DNA of 6,877 nucleotides from Pseudomonadota bacterium (GCA_009928265.1 RFPR01000113.1:1-6877), one strand, 5' to 3'; counted from the first letter of the stretch, positions 1 through 5,673 are shown. Made by a program: numbers and translations. The notes: generated by a model not told the origin, from the letters alone.

Positions 1-93
1 GTTCATCCCGCCGTAATCAACGACGATAAGGAACGGGGAGTTATTGAGGCGCAGTTTGACATCCTCGACGATCGTGGGTTTCTCGGGGCGCAT
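1..93 (-). CDS. rplJ: 50S ribosomal protein L10, N-terminal fragment (cut by window edge)
   Basis: This is the first 31 codons of a gene that continues beyond the left edge. It starts at the ATG at 93-91 and reads MRPEKPTIVEDVKLRLNNSP followed by FLIVVDYGGMN. L10 forms the base of the ribosomal stalk and carries the L7/L12 dimers that recruit translational GTPases. The identity rests on this short N-terminus and on position: rplJ normally follows rplA on the same strand. The gap to the rplA stop is only 24 nt (94-117), too short for the long structured L10 leader known from E. coli. The gap has no Shine-Dalgarno sequence but contains the repeat CAACCAACCAACC. Cotranscription with rplA is therefore likely. 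The identity call is inferred from context plus partial similarity. Confidence 0.8.
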   Translation of the reverse strand, partial: MRPEKPTIVEDVKLRLNNSPFLIVVDYGGMN

Positions 94-117
94 GGTGATC
101 GGTTGGTTGGTTGCTGC

Positions 118-816
118 TTACTTCAGGAAGGGGGCTGCATCCACGACGATGCCGGGGAGCATGGTGGCGGCGAGAGTCACGGACTCGACGAAGGCACCCT
201 TGGCGGTAGCCGGGCGGGACTTCACGACCGCCTCGATGACGGCCTTGCCGTTATCGAGCAACTGAGCCTCGGAGAAGGAGAACTTGCCCACAGGGACAGC
301 GATGTTGGCGTTCTTGTCGAGCTTGAACTCGACTCGCCCGGCCTTGACCTCCTTGACTGCGGTGGCGGTGTCATCGCTGACGGTGCCGGTCTTAGGATTG
401 GGCATCAGGCCGCGGGGGCCAAGAACCTTACCGAGCTTGCGGACCTCGGTCATGGCGGCAGGGGTCGCGATCGCGACGTCGAAGTCGGCGAATCCACCTT
501 GAACCTTCTTGAGGAGATCTTCAAAGCCGACATGCTCAGCTCCAGCCTCCTGGGCAGCCGTTGCGGCGGCACCGGTGGCGAACACAAGGACCCGGACGTT
601 CTTGCCGCTTCCATGAGGGAGGGGGCAGGTGCCGCGGACCATTTGATCGCTCTGCTTGGGATCAACACCCATTCGGAGCGAGACGGTGACCGTCTGGTCG
701 AACTTGGTTGCGGGCATCTTCTTGAGGACGGCAAGTGCGTCGCTCAGGGAGTACTTGCGGCCCTGCTCAACAAGAGCGTGGGCGGCGCGGTAGCGTTTGC
801 TGCGGTTGTGTTGCAT
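118..816 (-). CDS. rplA: 50S ribosomal protein L1
   Basis: L1 is a 232-residue protein of the mobile ribosomal stalk near the E site. It binds 23S rRNA and in many bacteria also binds its own mRNA to repress the L11-L1 operon. The length matches the family norm of about 230. The L1 signature is clear: GPRGLMPNPKTGTV at residues 133-146, preceded by TEVRKLGKVL. Other typical segments are HGSGKNVRVLVFA (68-80) and AGRVEFKLDK (159-168). The ATG at 816-814 begins MQHNRSKRYRAA, which fits L1 proteins I associate with Verrucomicrobiota. The gene lies 62 nt downstream of rplK and 24 nt upstream of rplJ. No Shine-Dalgarno sequence stands at normal distance: an AGGAGG occurs 32 nt before the ATG, next to a hairpin. 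Confidence 0.96.
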   Translation of the reverse strand: MQHNRSKRYRAAHALVEQGRKYSLSDALAVLKKMPATKFDQTVTVSLRMGVDPKQSDQMVRGTCPLPHGSGKNVRVLVFATGAAATAAQEAGAEHVGFEDLLKKVQGGFADFDVAIATPAAMTEVRKLGKVLGPRGLMPNPKTGTVSDDTATAVKEVKAGRVEFKLDKNANIAVPVGKFSFSEAQLLDNGKAVIEAVVKSRPATAKGAFVESVTLAATMLPGIVVDAAPFLK

Positions 817-835
817 GTTGGGTTGCAGTTCAAAC

Positions 836-854
836 GGCCCTTTCGGGGCCTCCT
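836..854 (-). promoter_or_regulatory. Hairpin with embedded AGGAGG between rplK and rplA
   Basis: In the transcript, AGGAGG (854-849) runs directly into a stem GGCCC / GGGCC (850-846 pairing with 840-836) with loop CGAAA. The last two Gs of AGGAGG belong to the stem. The rplA ATG is 32 nt beyond AGGAGG, too far for ordinary use. The structure could modulate rplA translation or stabilise the processed mRNA. There is no U tract after the stem, so it is not a terminator. The role is inferred from position only. Confidence 0.35.
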
Positions 855-878
855 GCGGTTTGGGTTTCTGTTGAAAAA

Positions 879-1367
879 TTACGCCTCGATCTCAATACCC
901 ATCTGACGGGCGGTACCGCAAAGGGTACGGAAAGCGGCTTCCTCGGTTCGGGCGTTCATGTCCTTCATCTTGACCTTGACGAGGTCCATAACCTGCTTCT
1001 TGGTGAGCTTGGCGACCTTGACCTTGTTGGGTTCCTTGGATCCTGAGGCAATTCCGGCGGCCTTCTTGAGGAGAACTCCGGCTGGCGGGGACTTGGTGAT
1101 GAAGGTGAAGCTCTTGTCCTTGTAGACAGTGATGACGACAGGAAGGATGTCACCGGCCTGCTTCTGCGTGGCGGCATTGAACTCCTTACAGAATGCCATG
1201 ATATTGACACCCTGCTGACCGAGGGCTGGACCGACCGGAGGTGCTGGATTCGCCTGCCCGGCGGGGATCTGGAGCTTGATCTGTCCTGTGATTTCTCGGA
1301 AAAAGGTTTCGGTGCGCCGGATCCGGCGAAAAGGGTGGAAATAAAAGCCGAACTCTTTGTTCTGCAC
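879..1367 (-). CDS. rplK: 50S ribosomal protein L11, start uncertain
   Basis: L11 shapes the GTPase-associated centre together with 23S rRNA. The protein is unmistakable from GQIKLQIPAGQANPAPPVGP onward, followed by ALGQQGVNIMAFCKEFNAAT and the C-terminal rRNA-binding domain ending RTLCGTARQMGIEIEA. L11 is usually about 141 residues and starts MAKxxxGxIKLQ. Here the matching position is TTT (1304-1302, residue 22), and residues 22-24 read FFR in place of MAK. The only ATG, GTG or TTG in frame between the upstream stop (1433-1431) and the conserved core is a GTG at 1367, giving 162 residues with a 21-residue basic, aromatic extension. That GTG overlaps the -35 box of a possible promoter and is followed by a 14-bp palindrome, so the extension may be untranslated leader. 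A rare start such as ATC at 1292, a local sequence error, or a genuine extension remain possible. The family call is secure; the start is not. Confidence 0.95.
   Translation of the reverse strand: MQNKEFGFYFHPFRRIRRTETFFREITGQIKLQIPAGQANPAPPVGPALGQQGVNIMAFCKEFNAATQKQAGDILPVVITVYKDKSFTFITKSPPAGVLLKKAAGIASGSKEPNKVKVAKLTKKQVMDLVKVKMKDMNARTEEAAFRTLCGTARQMGIEIEA
1315..1328. repeat. 14-bp perfect palindrome in the rplK 5' region
   Basis: CGCCGGATCCGGCG is a perfect palindrome with a GGATCC centre, lying 20 bases before the first conserved L11 codon (GAA, 1295-1293). As RNA it can form a 5-bp stem CGCCG/CGGCG with a GATC loop. It sits inside the doubtful N-terminal extension of L11. It could be an operator, a leader hairpin or chance; no protein partner can be named from the sequence. 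Confidence 0.5.
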
Positions 1368-1369
1368 AA
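1341..1369 (-). promoter_or_regulatory. Possible sigma70-type promoter for rplK-rplA-rplJ
   Basis: On the minus strand TTGTGC (1369-1364) is followed after exactly 17 bases by TTTTAT (1346-1341). The match is 3 of 6 to TTGACA and 4 of 6 to TATAAT. Transcription would begin near 1334, only about 30-40 bases before the conserved L11 core, which would make the upstream GTG unusable. The match is modest and this is a prediction only. Confidence 0.25.
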
Positions 1370-1454
1370 GCGATTTCTGGATTTTTTTGTGTTTCTGCTC
1401 TTTTCTCGTCTTTCCAGAACCCTCTTTTAGCTAAGCGGCACAACCATACCAACG

Positions 1455-2030
1455 ATGAGAATTACAGGAAGCGAGCCCGCCAATCTTACCGGCTCGTTGC
1501 TTGTGGCGCTGCCGTCTTTGGTGGATCCGAACTTCCGCAGGAGCATTCTCTTCATGGTCAATCACGACCCCTCGGAGGGGGCCATGGGAGTGATTCTCAA
1601 CCGTCCCAAAGGCACCCGCTTGGCCGATCTCGGGGAGAATGCCGCTGACTCGTTCCCGGAAGGACTGGATCAGGTTGCCGTCTTCGAGGGCGGCCCCGTC
1701 GAAAAGCAGCAACTGATCCTGGCTCGGATGATCGTGGCTGATGCCACCACGAGCTTTGAGGCCTTGGGGAGGGAGGAAAGTCATCAACTCCTCGCCAATC
1801 TCCCCGAGGGAGAACTCAGGGCCTTCACCGGGTACGCTGGCTGGAGCGCGGGGCAACTGGAGCGCGAAATTGCCGAGAAATCGTGGGTCACCCTCCCCCC
1901 GACAACCTCACTTCTCGACTCCCCAGAATCCACTGAAGAAGGAGAGTCGCTCTGGCGCGGGATCATGAAATCGCTCGGCCCTTGGTACCACCTGATGGCA
2001 ATGGCGCCGGATGATCTGTCGCTGAATTAA
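1455..2030 (+). CDS. YqgE/AlgH family protein (UPF0301, DUF179)
   Basis: This 191-residue protein matches the YqgE/AlgH family in length (about 185-190) and motifs. These are GSLLVALPSLVDPNFRRSIL near residues 13-32 continuing FMVNHD, then GAMGVILNRP (42-51), EGGPV (78-82) and GYAGWSAGQLE (126-136). The family has a conserved compact fold of uncertain biochemical role. AlgH was named for an effect on alginate regulation in Pseudomonas, so no function should be inferred from that name. No signal peptide or membrane segment is visible, so it is probably cytoplasmic. The ATG at 1455 is the first in frame that precedes the conserved core closely. Its leader has no Shine-Dalgarno sequence but contains CAACCATACCAAC. 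The gene is divergent from rplK, with under 90 bp between the rplK GTG and this ATG, and convergent with the SDR gene. It is the only plus-strand gene in the window. Confidence 0.93.
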   Translation: MRITGSEPANLTGSLLVALPSLVDPNFRRSILFMVNHDPSEGAMGVILNRPKGTRLADLGENAADSFPEGLDQVAVFEGGPVEKQQLILARMIVADATTSFEALGREESHQLLANLPEGELRAFTGYAGWSAGQLEREIAEKSWVTLPPTTSLLDSPESTEEGESLWRGIMKSLGPWYHLMAMAPDDLSLN

Positions 2031-2105
2031 GAACTGCCGGGCTATTAGGCTGAAGACTTTTAGGCTTTTAGGTCAGAGGCGGATTCCAAGATCTCAATCC
2101 GATCA

Positions 2106-3098
2106 TTAGATTTTCCCCTGCTGCTTCAGCCAGGAGGCTGTCTCGGCAAGAGTCTCTCGCAGATTCGTTTCCTGATTCCAGCCGAAGGCTTTCCTGAAGG
2201 GAGTCGCATCGCAGACCCATCTGTCGGGAAGGATCTCCCTCACCCGGTCGATCCCGAGGCTTGGGGCGGCTGCACGCCATACCGGAACGGCATCCACAGC
2301 CAGCGAGGCGATCCGGATGAGCGCTTGGGGGACCGCAAGAGTGACTCCCCTGGATCCGATCACCTCGGAGGCAGTGGTGATCAATTCGGCATCGGTAATC
2401 GTTCCCTCGCCTCCAAGATAGAGTGGCCCGTGTCGCTCGCACTCATCCGGATTCGATGACGCTGAAAGGATCGCGTCACACAGCGCCCCGACCTCGATCC
2501 AGCTGTAGTGCTTGGGAGTGAATCCCGGCTTGATCCTGACGGGTCCGCAAGCCATCCGAAAGAGAGGTACGGTCGCCGCATCCCGGGGCCCCAGTACCAT
2601 CGGAGGACGAAGAATCAGCAGACGTCGTCCCAGCCGGTTCCGGAGTTCTCTCTCGAGTGTCAGCTTGGAGGCGCCATACCAGGAGACTGGACGGTCCTCA
2701 TGATCCATAGAGCGCCGCTCAGCCCCTTTGGGCGTCGGCCCGCCTGCAGCCAATGAGGAGAGCAGAATCATCCTGCAGGTCCTGGGCAACTGGGCGGCGA
2801 GGCGCAGACTCCCCTCGACGTTGGTTTCAAAGTAATCCTCTCTCCTTCGCCCAAAAAGGAGTCCCGCGGCATGGATGGCCAGATCGGGAGCTGTGCCAGG
2901 AGGAAGTTGCCAGAGATCATCGCTGACCTGGCAGGGAACCATACGCTCGTCTAAAATTCCCTCCCCCACCAACTGAGAGCGCAGTTTTTCGGGGTCGCGG
3001 ACAGGCAGGACTATCCGGGACCATCGGTTATCGCCCGCCAGACGAAGCAGGAGATTCCGCCCAACAAAGCCCGTGGAACCGGTCAGAAGAAGCTCCAT
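2106..3098 (-). CDS. NAD(P)-dependent epimerase/dehydratase (extended SDR), candidate ceramide reductase
   Basis: A 330-residue extended short-chain dehydrogenase/reductase. The Rossmann nucleotide-binding motif is TGSTGFVG at residues 6-13 and begins at the very N-terminus, which supports the ATG at 3098. HAAG (76-79), ETNVEGS (91-97), the catalytic serine region LLSSLAAGG (112-120), the YxxxK pair in YGASK (Tyr141, Lys145) and LRPPMVLGP (163-171) follow in normal order. All catalytic residues are present. It is the last gene of a three-gene minus-strand operon, 8 nt after the acyltransferase stop, with no Shine-Dalgarno site. This family is generic and acts on sugars, sterols and acyl-derived ketones. 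The neighbouring serine palmitoyltransferase-like gene suggests reduction of the 3-keto group of an N-acylated or free ketosphinganine, like CerR of Caulobacter. The enzyme class is secure; the substrate is inferred from context. Confidence 0.88.
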   Translation of the reverse strand: MELLLTGSTGFVGRNLLLRLAGDNRWSRIVLPVRDPEKLRSQLVGEGILDERMVPCQVSDDLWQLPPGTAPDLAIHAAGLLFGRRREDYFETNVEGSLRLAAQLPRTCRMILLSSLAAGGPTPKGAERRSMDHEDRPVSWYGASKLTLERELRNRLGRRLLILRPPMVLGPRDAATVPLFRMACGPVRIKPGFTPKHYSWIEVGALCDAILSASSNPDECERHGPLYLGGEGTITDAELITTASEVIGSRGVTLAVPQALIRIASLAVDAVPVWRAAAPSLGIDRVREILPDRWVCDATPFRKAFGWNQETNLRETLAETASWLKQQGKI

Positions 3099-3106
3099 GG
3101 GAGATG

Positions 3107-4261
3107 TCAGCCTATCGGCTTTTCGAAGAGTTCGTAGGTGCGGGAACGGTGGCCTCCCATGAGTTCCGCGGCCTCAAGGATCTCTGTATTATTGGCCTCG
3201 ACCCAGGAGACCTCGGATAGTTCGTACTTCGCCTTGGCAATCCGGAAACTCTCGAAGAAGAGGAGCGCACTTAGGCCCTTGTCGCGATAGGCTGGCTCGA
3301 CGCCAAGAACAGTGAGGCGATCCGTCTTGATTTTCTGAAACTGCAGACGGAGTGCCATTTCCAGGAATCGGAGAATCCCCTTTCTGCCGCGTGCGGCATG
3401 AAACACCTCATTCACATTGGGTAGTGCGAGCGTAAAGCCCACCTCGCGACCATCAAGACAGATAAAGACGATGATGGTTGGGTCGGCGATCGCCTTGAGA
3501 TCATCGGCGGCGTGGAGCAGATCCTCCAAGGCGATGGGATAGAATCCCCAGTTGCGATCGAGACACTGATTGTAGAGGCGATGGATCGTTTCCAGTTCCT
3601 TGGTCAGGTTCTTCATATCGATCGTTCGGATCGAGACCTTGTTCCTTTTCTGCAGCCAGTTAACGATCTTGGTGACACGCGCTGGCGACTCTCTGTGCAG
3701 GGGAATGTCGTATGCGTAAAGCGTCCTGATGTTCTCAAGGCCGGCCGCCTTGTAAACGCTCTCGTAATAGAGGGGATTCCAGGGCATCGAGATGAATGTA
3801 GGCCTCTCATTGCCCTCTGTCAGGACGCCGCAGTCGTCATTAATGGAGGGGTTGTAGGGGCCCCTCATTGAGGTAAGCCCCTTTTCCTCAAGGATGGCGG
3901 CGGCGGCTTCGACCAGCGCCTTCGCCACGGCGGGTTCATTGATAAAATCAAAGAAGCCGAAGAAGCCCACCGAATCCTTGTTATGGTCGTTGTGGGAGCG
4001 GTTGACGATCGCGGCAATGCGACCCACTGGTTTCCCGTCACGGTAAGCGATGAGCGGGTGGATCTCGCCGTGCTTGTGGGCGAAGGCCGACTTCGGCCCG
4101 ATCAGCTTGACTACACTACCTGGAAACGGTGGCGTGAAGGCCGGATCCGTTCCGTGCAGCAACTCCGGTATCTCCTCGAAGCGCTTCAAATCCGCCGGAT
4201 TCCGGCAAATTGAAATCGAACACGTTCTTGCGGCGTCCTGGTTCGGTGTAGGCGGGGTCAT
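3107..4261 (-). CDS. GNAT-type N-acyltransferase, YghO-like; candidate bacterial ceramide synthase
   Basis: A 384-residue soluble protein that I recognise as resembling the YghO-like GNAT proteins. An N-terminal family-specific region contains the typical string PVGRIAAIVNRSHNDHN (about 78-94), GFFGFFDF (99-106) and MRGPYNPSINDDCGVLTEG (132-150), then MPWNPLYY (159-166). A C-terminal acetyltransferase-like fold ends with LGVEPAYRDKGLSALLF (319-335), resembling GNAT motif A, then a late WVEANNTEI segment. The ATG at 4261 is chosen over a TTG one codon upstream because AGGA stands 7 nt before it. The gene begins 146 nt inside the preceding gene and ends 8 nt before the SDR gene, so the three are almost certainly cotranscribed. 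The likely role is transfer of an acyl group from a thioester to the amine of a sphingoid base, inferred from the neighbours. An amino-acid or other amine acyltransferase remains possible. Confidence 0.8.
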   Translation of the reverse strand: MTPPTPNQDAARTCSISICRNPADLKRFEEIPELLHGTDPAFTPPFPGSVVKLIGPKSAFAHKHGEIHPLIAYRDGKPVGRIAAIVNRSHNDHNKDSVGFFGFFDFINEPAVAKALVEAAAAILEEKGLTSMRGPYNPSINDDCGVLTEGNERPTFISMPWNPLYYESVYKAAGLENIRTLYAYDIPLHRESPARVTKIVNWLQKRNKVSIRTIDMKNLTKELETIHRLYNQCLDRNWGFYPIALEDLLHAADDLKAIADPTIIVFICLDGREVGFTLALPNVNEVFHAARGRKGILRFLEMALRLQFQKIKTDRLTVLGVEPAYRDKGLSALLFFESFRIAKAKYELSEVSWVEANNTEILEAAELMGGHRSRTYELFEKPIG

Positions 4262-5447
4262 CAAAAGTTCCTAGTTCCTTGGCGATTTTGGCAAAGATCT
4301 GAAGTACCTTGTCGAGATCATCCTCCGTATGACTCGACATGAAGCTGGTGCGGACGATCGCCTCACCGTAACGGACAGCGGGGTAGATCGCCGGAGTGGC
4401 GAAGACTCCTTCGTCGTACAGACGCTGGGAGAATGCAAAGGCCTTGGCCTCGCTACCGATCAAGATCGGAACGATCGGCGTCTGCGTAGTGCCAATCTTG
4501 AAGCCGATCTGTTTGAAGCCCTCATGCATCTTGCGGGTGTTTTTCCAGAGTTGGTCGATTCGCTCCGGTTCGGCCCTCATGATTTCGAGGGCCTTGAGAA
4601 CCCCTCCGACGACAGCCGGCGCCAAGGAAGCGGTGAAAATCATGCAACGGGCCTTGTGCTTAAGGAACTCCACCATCTCCGCGGATCCTGCAATGAAACC
4701 GCCCATCGACCCGAGAGACTTAGAAAATGTTCCCATCACGATGTCGACCTCGTCGTTGGCACCGAAATGGTGGACAATGCCGCGGCCTTCCGGGCCGACA
4801 ACCCCAAGTGAATGGGCCTCGTCGACATAGAGGGCCGCTCCGAATTCCCTTGCCGCCTTGATCATCGGGGGCAGGTCGGCGATATCACCCGACATGCTGA
4901 AAACGCCGTCCATGATGACGAGTTTTCCGGCCTCTGCAGGCAGGCGCTTGAGTCGATTGCGAAGAACTTCAGCCGAATTGTGACGGTAAGGGATCAGCTT
5001 CGCAGGGGCTACCTGACATCCCTCGATAATCGAGGCATGGTTCTCCTTGTCGCAAAGAATGAAGTCATCACCCTCGGTAAGTGCTGCAAGAGCACCTTGG
5101 TTGGCGAAGAAACCGGTGGAGAAAAGGATGACCGCCTCGCGCTGAAGGAAATCAGCCAAGGCCTCTTCCAGATCATTGTGCAGGGAAATTGTGCCGTTTA
5201 GCAGGCGGGAGCCGGTGCATCCTGCGCCGAACTTACGGGTTGCCTCGCACGCGGCTTCCACGACACGCGGATCTTGAGCGAGGCCGAGGTAGTTGTTCGA
5301 CCCGATCATGATCTTCTCCTTGCCCTCGCAGACGACATGGTTGCCGTAGCTTTGCTCGATGCAACGGAAATAGGGATAAAACCCCTGTGCCCGAGCCACG
5401 GTGGAATCGCTATACTCCCGGCACTTCTGGAAGAGATCTCTGGACAT
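4116..5447 (-). CDS. spt: Serine palmitoyltransferase-like alpha-oxoamine synthase (PLP)
   Basis: A 443-residue fold-type I PLP enzyme of the alpha-oxoamine synthase family (Spt, KBL, BioF, ALAS). These enzymes join an amino acid to an acyl thioester with loss of CO2; Spt makes 3-ketodihydrosphingosine from serine and a long acyl thioester. Visible motifs are IGSNNYLGLA (48-57), FGAGCTGSRLLNGTISLH (73-90), the PLP-stacking His137 in DKENHASIIEG, VDEAHSLG (208-215) and FSKSLGSMGGF with PLP lysine Lys243. GCTGSRLLNGT resembles Spt-type proteins more than KBL (SVRFICGT) or BioF. The operon partners, an acyltransferase and an SDR, also favour Spt over KBL, which usually pairs with tdh. The ATG at 5447 is preferred to a TTG at 5519. 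There is no Shine-Dalgarno site. About 50 residues follow the usual fold end (near KELG, 390-393) and overlap the next gene. Specificity for serine cannot be seen directly. Confidence 0.82.
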   Translation of the reverse strand: MSRDLFQKCREYSDSTVARAQGFYPYFRCIEQSYGNHVVCEGKEKIMIGSNNYLGLAQDPRVVEAACEATRKFGAGCTGSRLLNGTISLHNDLEEALADFLQREAVILFSTGFFANQGALAALTEGDDFILCDKENHASIIEGCQVAPAKLIPYRHNSAEVLRNRLKRLPAEAGKLVIMDGVFSMSGDIADLPPMIKAAREFGAALYVDEAHSLGVVGPEGRGIVHHFGANDEVDIVMGTFSKSLGSMGGFIAGSAEMVEFLKHKARCMIFTASLAPAVVGGVLKALEIMRAEPERIDQLWKNTRKMHEGFKQIGFKIGTTQTPIVPILIGSEAKAFAFSQRLYDEGVFATPAIYPAVRYGEAIVRTSFMSSHTEDDLDKVLQIFAKIAKELGTFDDPAYTEPGRRKNVFDFNLPESGGFEALRGDTGVAARNGSGLHATVSR

Positions 5448-5533
5448 TTCTGCTAGGGGTAGAAATTCGCATGAATCACTGAGCGTGTAAATGCTTTCAT
5501 GCCATCCGCAACACACCAAAAGGGGTATGAAAC

Positions 5534-5557
5534 GGATAAAATCGGGGCGACAGGATT
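5534..5557. repeat. 24-bp direct repeat, distal copy of the tRNA-Pro 3' end
   Basis: This 24-bp stretch (starts GGATAAAATC, ends GACAGGATT) is identical to 5650-5673. The second copy covers the last 16 nt of tRNA-Pro plus 8 flanking bases. The copies are 116 bp apart start to start and diverge immediately on both sides. Only the tRNA tail is present here; there is no second tRNA body. This looks like an att-type duplication or part of a small dispersed repeat. Confidence 0.85.
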
Positions 5558-5649
5558 ATCCCGGCAAGCCGGGCTCTGCAAAAATGGCTTCGCTCCAGAG
5601 CAATGCGCTGTCGCGCGGGCAGTCAAACTCAAGTTCTCATCCTGTCGCA
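5558..5649. repeat. Structured non-coding segment between the two 24-bp repeats
   Basis: These 92 bp hold several inverted repeats and no convincing reading frame. They are CCCGG-CAAG-CCGGG (within 5560-5573), GCTCTG/CAGAGC (5573-5578 with 5596-5601), GCGC-TGTC-GCGC (5605-5616) and the left arm ATCCTGTCGC of a 10-bp inverted repeat (5639-5648 with 5663-5672). With its flanking direct repeats the segment resembles a miniature mobile or integrated element, but no transposase or integrase is present. It also forms most of the 210-bp non-coding region upstream of spt and may contain that operon's promoter; I see no convincing -35/-10 pair. Confidence 0.4.
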
Positions 5650-5673
5650 GGATAAAATCGGGGCGACAGGATT
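5650..5673. repeat. 24-bp direct repeat, copy overlapping the tRNA-Pro 3' end
   Basis: Identical to 5534-5557. Positions 5658-5673 are the tRNA-Pro 3' end including the discriminator base, and 5650-5657 lie just beyond the mature 3' end. This is the classical position of tRNA-gene attachment sites used by tyrosine recombinases. That reading is an inference, since no integrase gene is visible. Confidence 0.85.

Noticed and set aside
103..906. A long plus-strand open frame of 267 codons opposite rplA
   Set aside because: It is fully antisense to the highly conserved rplA and the end of rplK, and its glycine/leucine-rich product resembles no family. It is a shadow of GC-biased codons.
2080..2101. 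Inverted repeat CGGATT/AATCCG in the convergent yqgE-SDR gap as a bidirectional terminator
   Set aside because: The stem is only 6 bp with a 10-nt loop and has no adjacent T tract on either strand; too weak to annotate.
4329..5201. Several plus-strand open frames of 129-160 codons opposite spt
   Set aside because: They overlap the conserved catalytic core of the PLP enzyme in antisense and have no recognisable motifs or ribosome binding sites.
4116..5447. Annotation as 2-amino-3-ketobutyrate CoA ligase (KBL) or 8-amino-7-oxononanoate synthase (BioF)
   Set aside because: No tdh or biotin genes are nearby, and the GCTGSRLLNGT segment plus the acyltransferase and SDR neighbours fit Spt better. 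It is kept as an alternative because the family fold is shared.
5448..5519. Spt start at TTG 5519, adding 24 residues
   Set aside because: The added residues do not resemble the family N-terminus, and the ATG at 5447 gives the expected start close to the conserved fold.
5448..5530. Promoter for spt with TTTACA as -35
   Set aside because: At 17-bp spacing the -10 would be GAATTT, a poor match; no better pair was found.
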